DNA of 64,000 nucleotides from Bacteroidaceae bacterium (GTDB taxonomy: Bacteria > Bacteroidota > Bacteroidia > Bacteroidales > Bacteroidaceae). A program made the translations under genes and the position numbers. Shown here in pieces: positions 16,786 to 25,200 of the stretch; position 1 is the first letter of the stretch, and each line of letters begins with the position of its first letter. The DNA is taken from positions 1 through 64,000 of the forward strand of contig JAFTYP010000013.1 of assembly GCA_017461345.1 (NCBI GenBank). Reading direction: 5' to 3'. Below the pieces are notes generated by a model. It ran no database searches and was not told the origin of the DNA. It worked only from the letters and a program-made list of their open reading frames with translations.

Positions 16786-17640
16786 TCATTGTATTGACTG
16801 AGCAAGGAATTCTTCTGGAACTCTTGCTTCTCCGCGAAGGTTATCGATAATCCGTTGGAAGGTTTCCTTGCCTTGTTCCACGTCAAGTTTTGCCCAACGT
16901 TCCTGCATCTGTAATTTGCAGAGATAGGCAAAGACTGCTTCCATGCTGAAAGGTTCGAAGAAGGTTCGTTCGTCAAGCCATACCCATTTGAAGGCGTCTA
17001 TCATCTTCTCTTTTCGAACCGGATCGTCTTCTTCGACTATCTTCATGAGTTGAGGGATATACTCAAGTTCATGGGCGAGGTTAAAGTCTTTGGTCTTGTT
17101 CTCGCGTATCATTTCCTGTACTTCGCCTTCGCCTTTTACGAAGTTTCCTATGCTCCAGCCTTGTGTGCGTGCCAACATGGCTGTAAGGATGTTGGTAATG
17201 TCGAGATTGAGTTTATACCAACGACGCATCATTCGATTCGGGCATGTGCGGATGGCATAGTTCAGGAACTGGAAGGCTATCTCGTCTTCGGGGAAATAGT
17301 CTGCTTTGTCTTTGTTGAAAGCATACTCGCGGGCGAACACACTCATAAAGGCGGGGAAGCGGTGTACGTTGAAGTTTAGTTCCGTTGCGCTGGTGATGAG
17401 GTCTTGAAGTTGTTCGCGGGAAAAGTTTCCCCACTGGTCGATATTTGCTTCGGGAATCTTGAGGAGTTTGACCAAATTGATGCAATCGGTGTGCAGGAAG
17501 AAGTAGAAGAGCAACTTTTTGTCCTGCGACGTGAGTTGTTCTTCGCATTGTTCCCGCATTTGCTCTACGGTCATTCCGGGCTTTGCATCTTGTAGGTCTA
17601 TGTCCGGCAAGCCGGCTATCATGCAATAATAATTGGCCAT
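16786..17640 (-). CDS. DUF2764 family protein, V-ATPase-associated
   Basis: The 284-residue protein begins MANYYCMIAGLPDIDL, characteristic of DUF2764, a Bacteroidota family encoded between V-ATPase subunits E and A. It is largely helical, with conserved aromatic patches such as RMMRRWYKLNLDITNI and FKWVWLDERTFFEPFS. By position and helical character it may stand in for the stalk subunit C; this is inference, as no C-subunit sequence signature is obvious. It lies 12 bp after subunit E and 22 bp before subunit A, surely in the same transcript. Confidence 0.85.
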   Translation of the reverse strand: MANYYCMIAGLPDIDLQDAKPGMTVEQMREQCEEQLTSQDKKLLFYFFLHTDCINLVKLLKIPEANIDQWGNFSREQLQDLITSATELNFNVHRFPAFMSVFAREYAFNKDKADYFPEDEIAFQFLNYAIRTCPNRMMRRWYKLNLDITNILTAMLARTQGWSIGNFVKGEGEVQEMIRENKTKDFNLAHELEYIPQLMKIVEEDDPVRKEKMIDAFKWVWLDERTFFEPFSMEAVFAYLCKLQMQERWAKLDVEQGKETFQRIIDNLRGEARVPEEFLAQSIQ

Positions 17641-17652
17641 TTACGCTGACTT

Positions 17653-18240
17653 CTAAAAGAGCATTTCGACGAGTTGCGGGCGGAGGAAGTTCTTGAAGTA
17701 GGTTTCGAACTCTTCTTTGCCGAAGTTTACTTTATAACTGCCATCGGCTGGTGCGATGGTGAGCATGGTGTCTTTGTCGTTTACCTTGTTGATGGTGACG
17801 CCTTTGTCGAGCAGTGCTTTTGCTTTCTCGGCGAAGTATGCTTTGAGGTTGTCTGCTTCGCTGCTGGAGATGACTACTGGTTCGTCGGCGCTCCATTTTT
17901 GGGCGAGTGCAACGGCAAACTGTCCGAGAAAGTCGGGTTTTGCGGTCATGTCCTTGACTGCTTCCTTGACAACGTTGTCAGTCAGTACGTTTGTCACTTC
18001 GGTCTTGAGGGCGCTCAAGGCTTGTGTTGTGTACATTTTGAGTTCGTTGCGTGTGTTGGCTGCTGTGTCGCCGGCTTGTTTTTGTGCTTGGGCGACGATG
18101 TCTTGTGCCTGCTGACGTGCTTCCTGCAGAATGGTCTCGGCTTGCTGTTGCGCCTGCTTGACGATGCGTTCTGCTTCGGCCTGACCTTTCTCTACGCCTT
18201 CGCGCAAGATTTTCTCGGTAAGTTCTTGTATCTTTTCCAT
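17653..18240 (-). CDS. atpE: V-type ATP synthase/ATPase subunit E (peripheral stalk)
   Basis: The 195-residue protein has a long N-terminal coiled coil (about residues 5-65, with Ala/Gln-rich heptads such as AERIVKQAQQQAETILQEA) and a globular C-terminal domain. This is the classic layout of subunit E, which with other stalk proteins holds the A/B head in place. It is the first gene of the operon. On the minus strand upstream, TACCTTCG (18284-18277) is a weak -7 candidate. The preceding fucosidase gene is closed by its own hairpin. Confidence 0.88.
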   Translation of the reverse strand: MEKIQELTEKILREGVEKGQAEAERIVKQAQQQAETILQEARQQAQDIVAQAQKQAGDTAANTRNELKMYTTQALSALKTEVTNVLTDNVVKEAVKDMTAKPDFLGQFAVALAQKWSADEPVVISSSEADNLKAYFAEKAKALLDKGVTINKVNDKDTMLTIAPADGSYKVNFGKEEFETYFKNFLRPQLVEMLF

Positions 18241-18321
18241 TAGTCTTTTTTATGTGTTTTTATGCTATTCTCGGCACGAAGGTACAAAATTCCTTTGGGA
18301 TTTCTGTTCTTCTACACAAAA

Positions 18322-18362
18322 AAAATGCCCTAACTGCCATTTTATGGCATGAAAGGGCATTT
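18322..18362 (-). terminator. Terminator of the fucosidase gene
   Basis: AAATGCCC pairs with GGGCATTT around an inner hairpin (TGCCAT with ATGGCA). On the minus strand the structure runs into TTTTTTTTG. It lies 34 bp after the fucosidase stop codon and upstream of the V-ATPase operon. Confidence 0.75.
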
Positions 18363-18395
18363 GGTTGCTGTTATTTAATGGATGGGCGGTTCTAT

Positions 18396-19769
18396 TTAAT
18401 AGACGCCAAACTCTGCGATTGCCAGTTTGCCTTGATGGCGAAGAATGGTGACGCGGACTTTTTCTGCGCTGACGGGGTCGAAGTGATGTTGTTTGAGGCG
18501 GCAGTCGGGAGCCTGTCCTTCGAAGATTGTATACCAGTTTTTGCCGCGTTTGTATTCGAGGCGATAGGCTTGCATGCTGCCTTTTCTTTCTTCGAGAATG
18601 GTGACCAAAGATATCTGTTTTTTGCCTTGCAGATCCACTTCCCACCATGGGGTGTCTACGGAGGGATGGGAGGTCCAGGCGGTGGCGAAATCGTCGTCGC
18701 AGGCGAAGTCGCTGATGCCGTAGTCGTAACTCCAACTGCTTTCGGCCGGGCAGTGCTTGGCGATGTTGCGACGGACGATGGGGGCTTCGCATTGGGGGAT
18801 TGCCTTTGTGGGGCCGGCATGTTGCCAGAGTTGGCCTATTTGGCGAAGTGCTTCGATGGCATTGTCGTCCATCAGGCCTTCTCGGTTCGGGGCAACATTG
18901 AGGATGAAGTTGCAGTATGCTTCGTTGTAGGGGCGGATGTTTTCCTCGACGAGCCAGCGTACGTCCTTGAGTTTGTCTGTCGGCATGGATTCCTTCCAGA
19001 ACCAGGTGCGTTGAATGCTCAGGCAGGCTAAGGCGGGGAGGCGGTTTTCGCCGGTATTTATCTTCTGGCCTGCGCCTTGTTCGTACGATTTGATGTCGGT
19101 GTAGAACAATGCCTCGCGCGGGTACTTGGCTGCATTGAGGTCCATGACGAGGCAGTTGGGTTGCAGGCTTTTGATGTAGTCGTAGATTTCCGGGAATGGT
19201 ATTTCTTCGTAGGAGATGCGTGACCAGGGTGCATCCCAGCCGTCGATGATGAGAGCGGAAATCTCGCCATAGTTGGTGAGGAGTTCACGCAGTTGTGCCT
19301 TGATGTACTTTGTATGGCTTGGTTTTATATGGCCGGGGCGAATGCGGTGGTGTGTGTCGAGTATGCTGAAGTAGAGCATCACGCCAAGACCTTCCTGGCG
19401 GAAAGCGTCGACATACTGACGTACGACATCGACTTTGGCTGGCGACTGCATGGAGTTGTAGTCGGTTGTCTGGGTATCCCAGATGCAGAAGCCACTGTGA
19501 TGCTTGGTGGTCAGGCAGCCGTAGGTCATGCCGGCCGACTTGGCAGCCTTTGCCCATTGGCTGCAGTCGAGACGGGTGGGTGCAAAAGCCGACACGGGCA
19601 TATCGGGGTCGGGCCAGTCCTCCGTAGAATACGTGGGCATATTGTAGTGAATGAACATGCCGAAGCGCAAGTCGACAAAGGCTTGCTGCAAGTCGCGCAA
19701 AGACTTCTGCTGGGCAGTTGCAATAACAGCCGTCAGCAAACAAGAGAAAAGAAAAATGTAACGTTTCAT
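18396..19769 (-). CDS. Alpha-L-fucosidase, GH29, with C-terminal discoidin-like domain
   Basis: The start at 19769 (MKRYIFLFSCLL) is chosen because it gives a clean signal peptide (residues 1-20, ending ATAQ). An in-frame ATG at 19850 would add 27 residues without signal character. Residues about 25-325 are the GH29 catalytic barrel: FGMFIHYNMPTYSTEDW, LTTKHHSGFCIWDT, and ALIIDGWDAPW with the likely nucleophile Asp. Residues about 345-457 form an F5/8 type C-like carbohydrate-binding domain (CDDDFATAWTSHPSVDTPWW, LAIAEFGVY). It would release fucose from host or plant glycans in the periplasm or at the surface. It is downstream of the second fasciclin gene on the same strand, but 228 bp, a terminator and a palindrome array separate them. 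Confidence 0.9.
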   Translation of the reverse strand: MKRYIFLFSCLLTAVIATAQQKSLRDLQQAFVDLRFGMFIHYNMPTYSTEDWPDPDMPVSAFAPTRLDCSQWAKAAKSAGMTYGCLTTKHHSGFCIWDTQTTDYNSMQSPAKVDVVRQYVDAFRQEGLGVMLYFSILDTHHRIRPGHIKPSHTKYIKAQLRELLTNYGEISALIIDGWDAPWSRISYEEIPFPEIYDYIKSLQPNCLVMDLNAAKYPREALFYTDIKSYEQGAGQKINTGENRLPALACLSIQRTWFWKESMPTDKLKDVRWLVEENIRPYNEAYCNFILNVAPNREGLMDDNAIEALRQIGQLWQHAGPTKAIPQCEAPIVRRNIAKHCPAESSWSYDYGISDFACDDDFATAWTSHPSVDTPWWEVDLQGKKQISLVTILEERKGSMQAYRLEYKRGKNWYTIFEGQAPDCRLKQHHFDPVSAEKVRVTILRHQGKLAIAEFGVY

Positions 19770-19855
19770 ATCGGTAAATTTGACATTAGAAATATCTGGT
19801 TTGACTGGAGCCACAGGGACTCTGAAAAAGAAGCACTGCCTAATTGGCAATAATG

Positions 19856-19905
19856 CTTAACCTTTCGGGCAATAATGCTTAAGCCTTTTGACAATAATGG
19901 TTAAC
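19856..19905. repeat. GGTTAACC-type palindrome array, 22-bp period, three units
   Basis: Cores lie at 19856 (CTTAAC), 19878 (CTTAAG) and 19900 (GTTAAC), exactly 22 bp apart, each preceded by ATAATG. CTTAAG keeps the palindrome although both outer bases differ from GTTAAC. The array is 92 bp beyond the stop codon of the second fasciclin gene, after its terminator. Confidence 0.8.
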
Positions 19906-19942
19906 CTGTTTGAAACGCCCGCTACAGCCTGTTGCAAAAGAA

Positions 19943-19972
19943 GGCGTGCTCTTATCTGTGTAAAAGCACGCC
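19943..19972 (-). terminator. Terminator of the second fasciclin lipoprotein gene
   Basis: GGCGTGCT pairs with AGCACGCC around a 14-base loop, about 25 bp after the stop codon. The following minus-strand sequence has only short T runs, so it is a moderate terminator. Confidence 0.55.
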
Positions 19973-19996
19973 CCTCTCTATATCAACAAATTAAGT

Positions 19997-22150
19997 TTAC
20001 CATATATCCTCTGGCTTTACGGGGCTGTCGTAAACCTCCTTAGGACAATACTCGAAGTAGTCGAGATAGAGTTCCTTCGTTGTTGACTCCAGCACAGACT
20101 TGAAGCGAATGTAATAGGGTCTGCCAGCCTCGAGCGTCTGACGGACAATGATATATCTGCTGCAGTTGTCCTTGTCGCGAGCCGTAGTGGTGTTCAACTC
20201 GGTTTCGTGACGCGTAGCCTTCATCAAGGCATGGTTACGGAGTTTCTGGTCAAGTTCGATAATCTCATCTTCCTCCTTGCCGGAATCCTTGAAGTCACTC
20301 CATGTAGTGCCCTCACCAAAAGCAGCCTGCACGGTTTTCGTCATATCGATAGGAATACCGGCTACGGGCAAGTTCTTGGGGTCTGTACCGAAATAAACCT
20401 GTACCACACCACGCGCAGCCGTAGCCAACAACTTGTAGCGCAACTCGTAAGTGTTCGTCTTCGGAACAGGCGGCAAAGTAAACATGATATCGAACTTGCC
20501 GAAAGCCTTGTCCTCGTCCTGGCAATAGTTGGCCCAAGCAGTCCTGTAACCATTATAGTGAATCAAGTGAGTCTCCTCGTTCAAGATAGACATATTCTCG
20601 AAATACTTGTAATCCTTATCCTGTGGAATATACACATGCTGCCACTTGCCCTCGGGACTATCCGCACGGCGGATACCATTGGTAATAGCCTCGGGGAAGA
20701 GAGCAAAAAGGTCGAAACGGATACGCTCACGACTCAAGTCATCGCGTGTAGTTTCACTATAGCCCAAAGGCTCGTCAATCGGGTAAATGCAAGCATTGAC
20801 AATGTCCGTAACCTCAGTCATCGGATGTTCCGTCTGAATAAGGATGCCACGCTTGTCGGGAGCACAGTAAGTCTCGAAACCTGTACCCAAAACACCGTTG
20901 TCTCTCTCTGGGAAAGTGTTCAGATAAATACCATTACTTACAGAACTCTCATATATCTTAATCAAGCGGTCACCGCCAAAGACAGGATACCACTCCATAA
21001 CAGGAAGCGTGTACTTATGCGGAGAACTCAAACTGTAACCCAACTCATTGCAATGGTAAACAAGTTTGTTGGCAGGAATTCTCATCGGCAAAATATGATA
21101 AACAACCCACTGATACAACATATTCTTGGGCGACTCATAGTCAGTATTAACCTGATAACCGTTCTCAGGAAGGAAAAGGCCATTATTGTAAACCCAATCC
21201 TGCAACTTCTCGACAGCATCGGCAGCAGTAGGATCAATGCCCTGTGCCTGCCAGAATTCATCCGTTTCGCAGAACAATGTAAAGCCATACTTTCGGTGTT
21301 CCGGAGCATGAGCGTCGGGGTCGCCAGGAGTGTTGGACATGTCATATCCGGCCTTATCCATATAGTCCTCCATATCAGGAATCTTACCATCCTGATACAA
21401 TGACTCATAAACCTCGTCGCGCACCTTGCTGAGTGTATCAAGCAGACCACAAGCCTGCAAAGCCTTGGCGAACATCAAATAGCCCTCACGCTTCTCGTCG
21501 AGAATCGTCTGGAAGTAACGAGCACAAGACTCATCCTTCGGAGCAATAACCTTATGCAACTGATGAATAACACCATTGATGAGAGGAATATCACAGTTAA
21601 TGGGGTCAATAGGACACACCTTATCCAGATATATACTGTCGTTATTACCCTGACGCACCGTCAGTTTATGATCGTATATGTTAGGCAGAGGGAACTCTGC
21701 ATTTTCTTTTCCGTTTCCAAATGTCGAAATAAGTGCGGTCGTATAACGCTGCGACTCACTGTTGCCGCCGTCAATAACCGTATTGAGCACAACTACCTTT
21801 ATCACAGAGTCGCGCTTGTGGGCATCCTCAAAAGCATCCCACGAAGGTTCGTTAATCAAGCCCTTCTCAACCAATTCCTGCAAATAAGCATTAATAGCAT
21901 CATTGGTCAGAGCAAAACACGTGTAGTTGCCACGCGCCGTCAAAAGTTGATAGACAGAAGACTTACTTCTCGCACTCACGGGCACTTGCTTCGTCAACTC
22001 CAAATACTGCGAATAGTTATTTGGATGTGCTTCAAGATAACTGGCTACAGTATACTCCGTGAAAACATATCGCGCAGAGGTATCTATATTCTCTGTACAA
22101 GAAGATATTAAAAGTAAGGTGGCAAGTGAAAGAATGAGCTTCCTCATCAT
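19997..22150 (-). CDS. Fasciclin (FAS1) domain lipoprotein, copy 2
   Basis: A 717-residue lipoprotein with lipobox LISSC (Cys18). The start may be at 22150 or at the adjacent ATG (22147). It has the same architecture as the gene at 1789-3915: shared DTSARYVF after the lipid anchor, a FAS1 domain with GNYTCFALTNDAI, the segment ALQACGLLDTLSKVRDE, a divergent second FAS1-like region (YGFTLFCETDEFW), and the ending VKPEDIW. The two are clear paralogs in opposite orientation about 16 kb apart. Surface or periplasmic adhesion is the usual role of FAS1 domains; no ligand can be inferred. It lies 93 bp after the large discoidin/dockerin gene and is separated from it by a strong terminator. Confidence 0.85.
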   Translation of the reverse strand: MMRKLILSLATLLLISSCTENIDTSARYVFTEYTVASYLEAHPNNYSQYLELTKQVPVSARSKSSVYQLLTARGNYTCFALTNDAINAYLQELVEKGLINEPSWDAFEDAHKRDSVIKVVVLNTVIDGGNSESQRYTTALISTFGNGKENAEFPLPNIYDHKLTVRQGNNDSIYLDKVCPIDPINCDIPLINGVIHQLHKVIAPKDESCARYFQTILDEKREGYLMFAKALQACGLLDTLSKVRDEVYESLYQDGKIPDMEDYMDKAGYDMSNTPGDPDAHAPEHRKYGFTLFCETDEFWQAQGIDPTAADAVEKLQDWVYNNGLFLPENGYQVNTDYESPKNMLYQWVVYHILPMRIPANKLVYHCNELGYSLSSPHKYTLPVMEWYPVFGGDRLIKIYESSVSNGIYLNTFPERDNGVLGTGFETYCAPDKRGILIQTEHPMTEVTDIVNACIYPIDEPLGYSETTRDDLSRERIRFDLFALFPEAITNGIRRADSPEGKWQHVYIPQDKDYKYFENMSILNEETHLIHYNGYRTAWANYCQDEDKAFGKFDIMFTLPPVPKTNTYELRYKLLATAARGVVQVYFGTDPKNLPVAGIPIDMTKTVQAAFGEGTTWSDFKDSGKEEDEIIELDQKLRNHALMKATRHETELNTTTARDKDNCSRYIIVRQTLEAGRPYYIRFKSVLESTTKELYLDYFEYCPKEVYDSPVKPEDIW

Positions 22151-22189
22151 TACAATTATAAATATTTGTTGTTATATAATTAAAGGGTA

Positions 22190-22224
22190 TTCTCTTGGCC
22201 AGGCTTTGTGCCTGGCCAAGAGAA
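22190..22224 (-). terminator. Terminator of the discoidin/dockerin gene
   Basis: A perfect 15-bp stem (TTCTCTTGGCCAGGC with its complement) encloses a five-base loop, 19 bp after the stop codon. T-richness beyond the stem on the minus strand is modest. Confidence 0.7.
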
Positions 22225-22243
22225 TAAAGAGAGTTTTGGTTGA

Positions 22244-25200
22244 TTATTGCTCAGCCATCATGTTCAAGATAGTAACGAAGTCGGCAATATCAATTGTACC
22301 GTCACCGTTGATGTCTGCATCTGCATTAGCAGCGCCTTCAGCCATAATGTTCAGGACAGAAACAGCATCTGCAATATCAATTGCATCATCACCGTTGATA
22401 TCACCCTCAACACCATTGATAGGCTTACCGCCAGCAGCATTCATTTCTGCCTTCGTAATGAAGCGGAAGTTGCGAGCAGAAAGTGACAATGTATTTTCTG
22501 CGTTAGCCTTGTTGCTGATAGTCCAGTAAATTGAATGGTTATCTGCAGTACCGAACTGATACGTCTTAATACCCTTGTTCACGTTAACATAAACGGGAGT
22601 CCACTCCTCTGTTGCAGGCAGTGTGTCAAAGTCCTCCTTAACATCAGTCAAGAGATTGGGAGCTTCATACATCATTGAACTACCCTCGATGTCCTGAGCA
22701 GCAGTATAATCGAATGTGAGGATTACTTCGTCCTCCTCGAGAGCCTCATAAAGGCCAGTCAACTCAAGTGCAGGATTAGAACCGATTGTTGTAATCTCGA
22801 ATGCGAAACGATCCCAGGTGTAGTCAACGTTAATACCCTTGTCGTTCTTAACTTTAAGATAATCCGGCCACTTAGTATAGAGGTTATCCTTCGCTTCTTC
22901 TGCAGCAACGGCATCGTCATATGAACCCATGAGCAAGTTTTCCTTCACTGTATAAACGTCATCCTCCATGGTAGCATCTTCCAATGGCAAGAAGTTAATC
23001 CAGTGATTGAATACCTTGTCTGATGCATTGTTAAGAGTAACATAAGCCTTCTTGGTTTCATTGATAGACTGCATCAATTCGCCAAGAGCCTTCTCAGCCT
23101 CATAAGTGTTTACACCAGAGTACTGCAGAAGCTGTTCCTTCTGACTTGCACTGTAGTTAGGTTCAGAAACGAATGTTTCAGAGTCTGCAGGATCAGCAGC
23201 CATATAAGTTTCTGTCAAGGTTGTGATGCGAGCAGCGTTGTATTCTGCAACTTCTGTCAAAGCCTCAGTTGCGTCTGCAACTTCCTCACCGAGGTAGAAC
23301 AAACGGAAGTTACCAGCACCAGTCCAGTCACCACCCTTTGTTGTGCCTTCGTTCTTCAAGCCGATAGTCAAAGTACCGTCAACAACCTGAGCAACCAAAG
23401 TTACGAGATAGCGATCGTTCAAGAATGCATGAGCAGAACCCTCGCAACCCCAGATACCAAGACCGAAGGTTTCGATAGAGTCGGTATCGTAAATCATCTT
23501 GTCAGAATAATTGCCAAGCCATGCATCAGCAGAGTCTGCAACTGCATCTTCACGAATAACGGGAATGTAAGTAGCAACGTCGTTTGCATATGCCATAGCA
23601 GCATAGTTGTAACTCAGCAAGTCGCCATTAGCACGGAAGCCTGCGTTCAAGGTTACCTTATAATAACCGTTCTTTAAGTTTGCAAGAGTCTGTTTAATGT
23701 CGAACTTAGAGTTCTCATTGCAGAACTCAGCAGCAGACATTGTCATGTCTTCGTTGGTTGCACTACGGAAGAGGTAGCCTTCCCAACCTTCTGCCTGACG
23801 ACCGAGGCTATTGCCTTCTTCGTCCTTCAGGGTTTCGGTAGCCTCAGCGAAACTGCGGTTCACGATCAGAGAACTAATCTCCATGCCCTTGCCGTAGCCT
23901 GCAGCAACAGCAGCAGCCTTGAGGCTCTCCATGAACTCGATTTCGTCGATTACTACACTGTCTGCCAAGAGGTGATTTTCGATGATATACTGTGCAGAAC
24001 CGTTAGGATAGAGTTCTGAAACCTCGATAGACTCGTTCAAGTAGTTGTCGAAGATTGTCAAAGCCTCACTTTCAGCAAGAGGATTATCTTCGAGGTAAGC
24101 AATAGCCTCTTCAACCTTTGCGATGTAGATGTCGTATGTCTCTGCACTTGCAGTAATCAGGTCGCGAAGTTCTGCGAGACGATAGTTGCAACGGAAGAGA
24201 GCCTCCATGTTGACACATTCGTCAATTTCAGTAATGGTAGCTTCATACTCATCAATGAGTTTCTGTTCTGCTGTTACGTCATAATCAAACTCGTTAGCAG
24301 CAGCGATGTACTCTTGTTTGATAACTTCGAACTCTTCTTCTGTACCGAAGCGCAATTCGTTCATCTGGATAGCATCGCCTGCATATGCCTTGGTTACAAC
24401 AACCTTATAATATGTATATTCTACGGTTGTTTCTGTGCTGAAGCCGAAGTATGAAGGTTCGGCATCAACGGGACGCAAGCGATCCTTGCCAATATTTTCC
24501 TTCGCGTCGATGAGTACCCAGCCTTCTGCATCCTTGGTAGCCTCGCCGTCGCCAGCGAAGTTAGCACCATAGATGTACCATGTGCCCCAGTTACGATCCT
24601 GGTATGCGCCGGTATCGTTACCTGTTGTCAATGTGTAGAAGAAAGGATTAACGGGATCCATTGTGCGGAAGATGACATAAGTGTTACCATTGAGGTCGGG
24701 CTGGCCGCCCCACTTGGTTGCGTTAACCTTTACTTCCTCGCCTGTTTCGGGATCGATTTCGGTTGTGTTCAAAGCGATACCGTCGATGATGTTGCCATAG
24801 AAGCCGTCGCCCCATTCGCCACGAGTGTGACCGCCGATGAGGATGTAGGGCTTATTGCCTTCTACTACGTCGATAATCCACTGAATATAGGTGATTTCGT
24901 CCTGAAGTACTTCGTTGTCGAGAGAAAGAGTTGAGGTGATGTACTCGTAAGAGCCACGAATGTACTTAACGCCTGCACCTTCGTTGTCGCTCATGTAATC
25001 ATCTCTCCACTGAGACATGTTTTCAGAATCGATAGACAAGCCGTCGAGTTGACCAGCCAAATCCATGTATGTCTCATAGAGGGCAGCAGATTCTTCGATA
25101 AGAACCATAAGTTCGTTGAGTTCGTTTGCAAGACGTCTTACGTCGGGAGCATTGACTGAATTCTGCAACTGTTCGTACTTCTCGTTGAACTCGTTTATAT

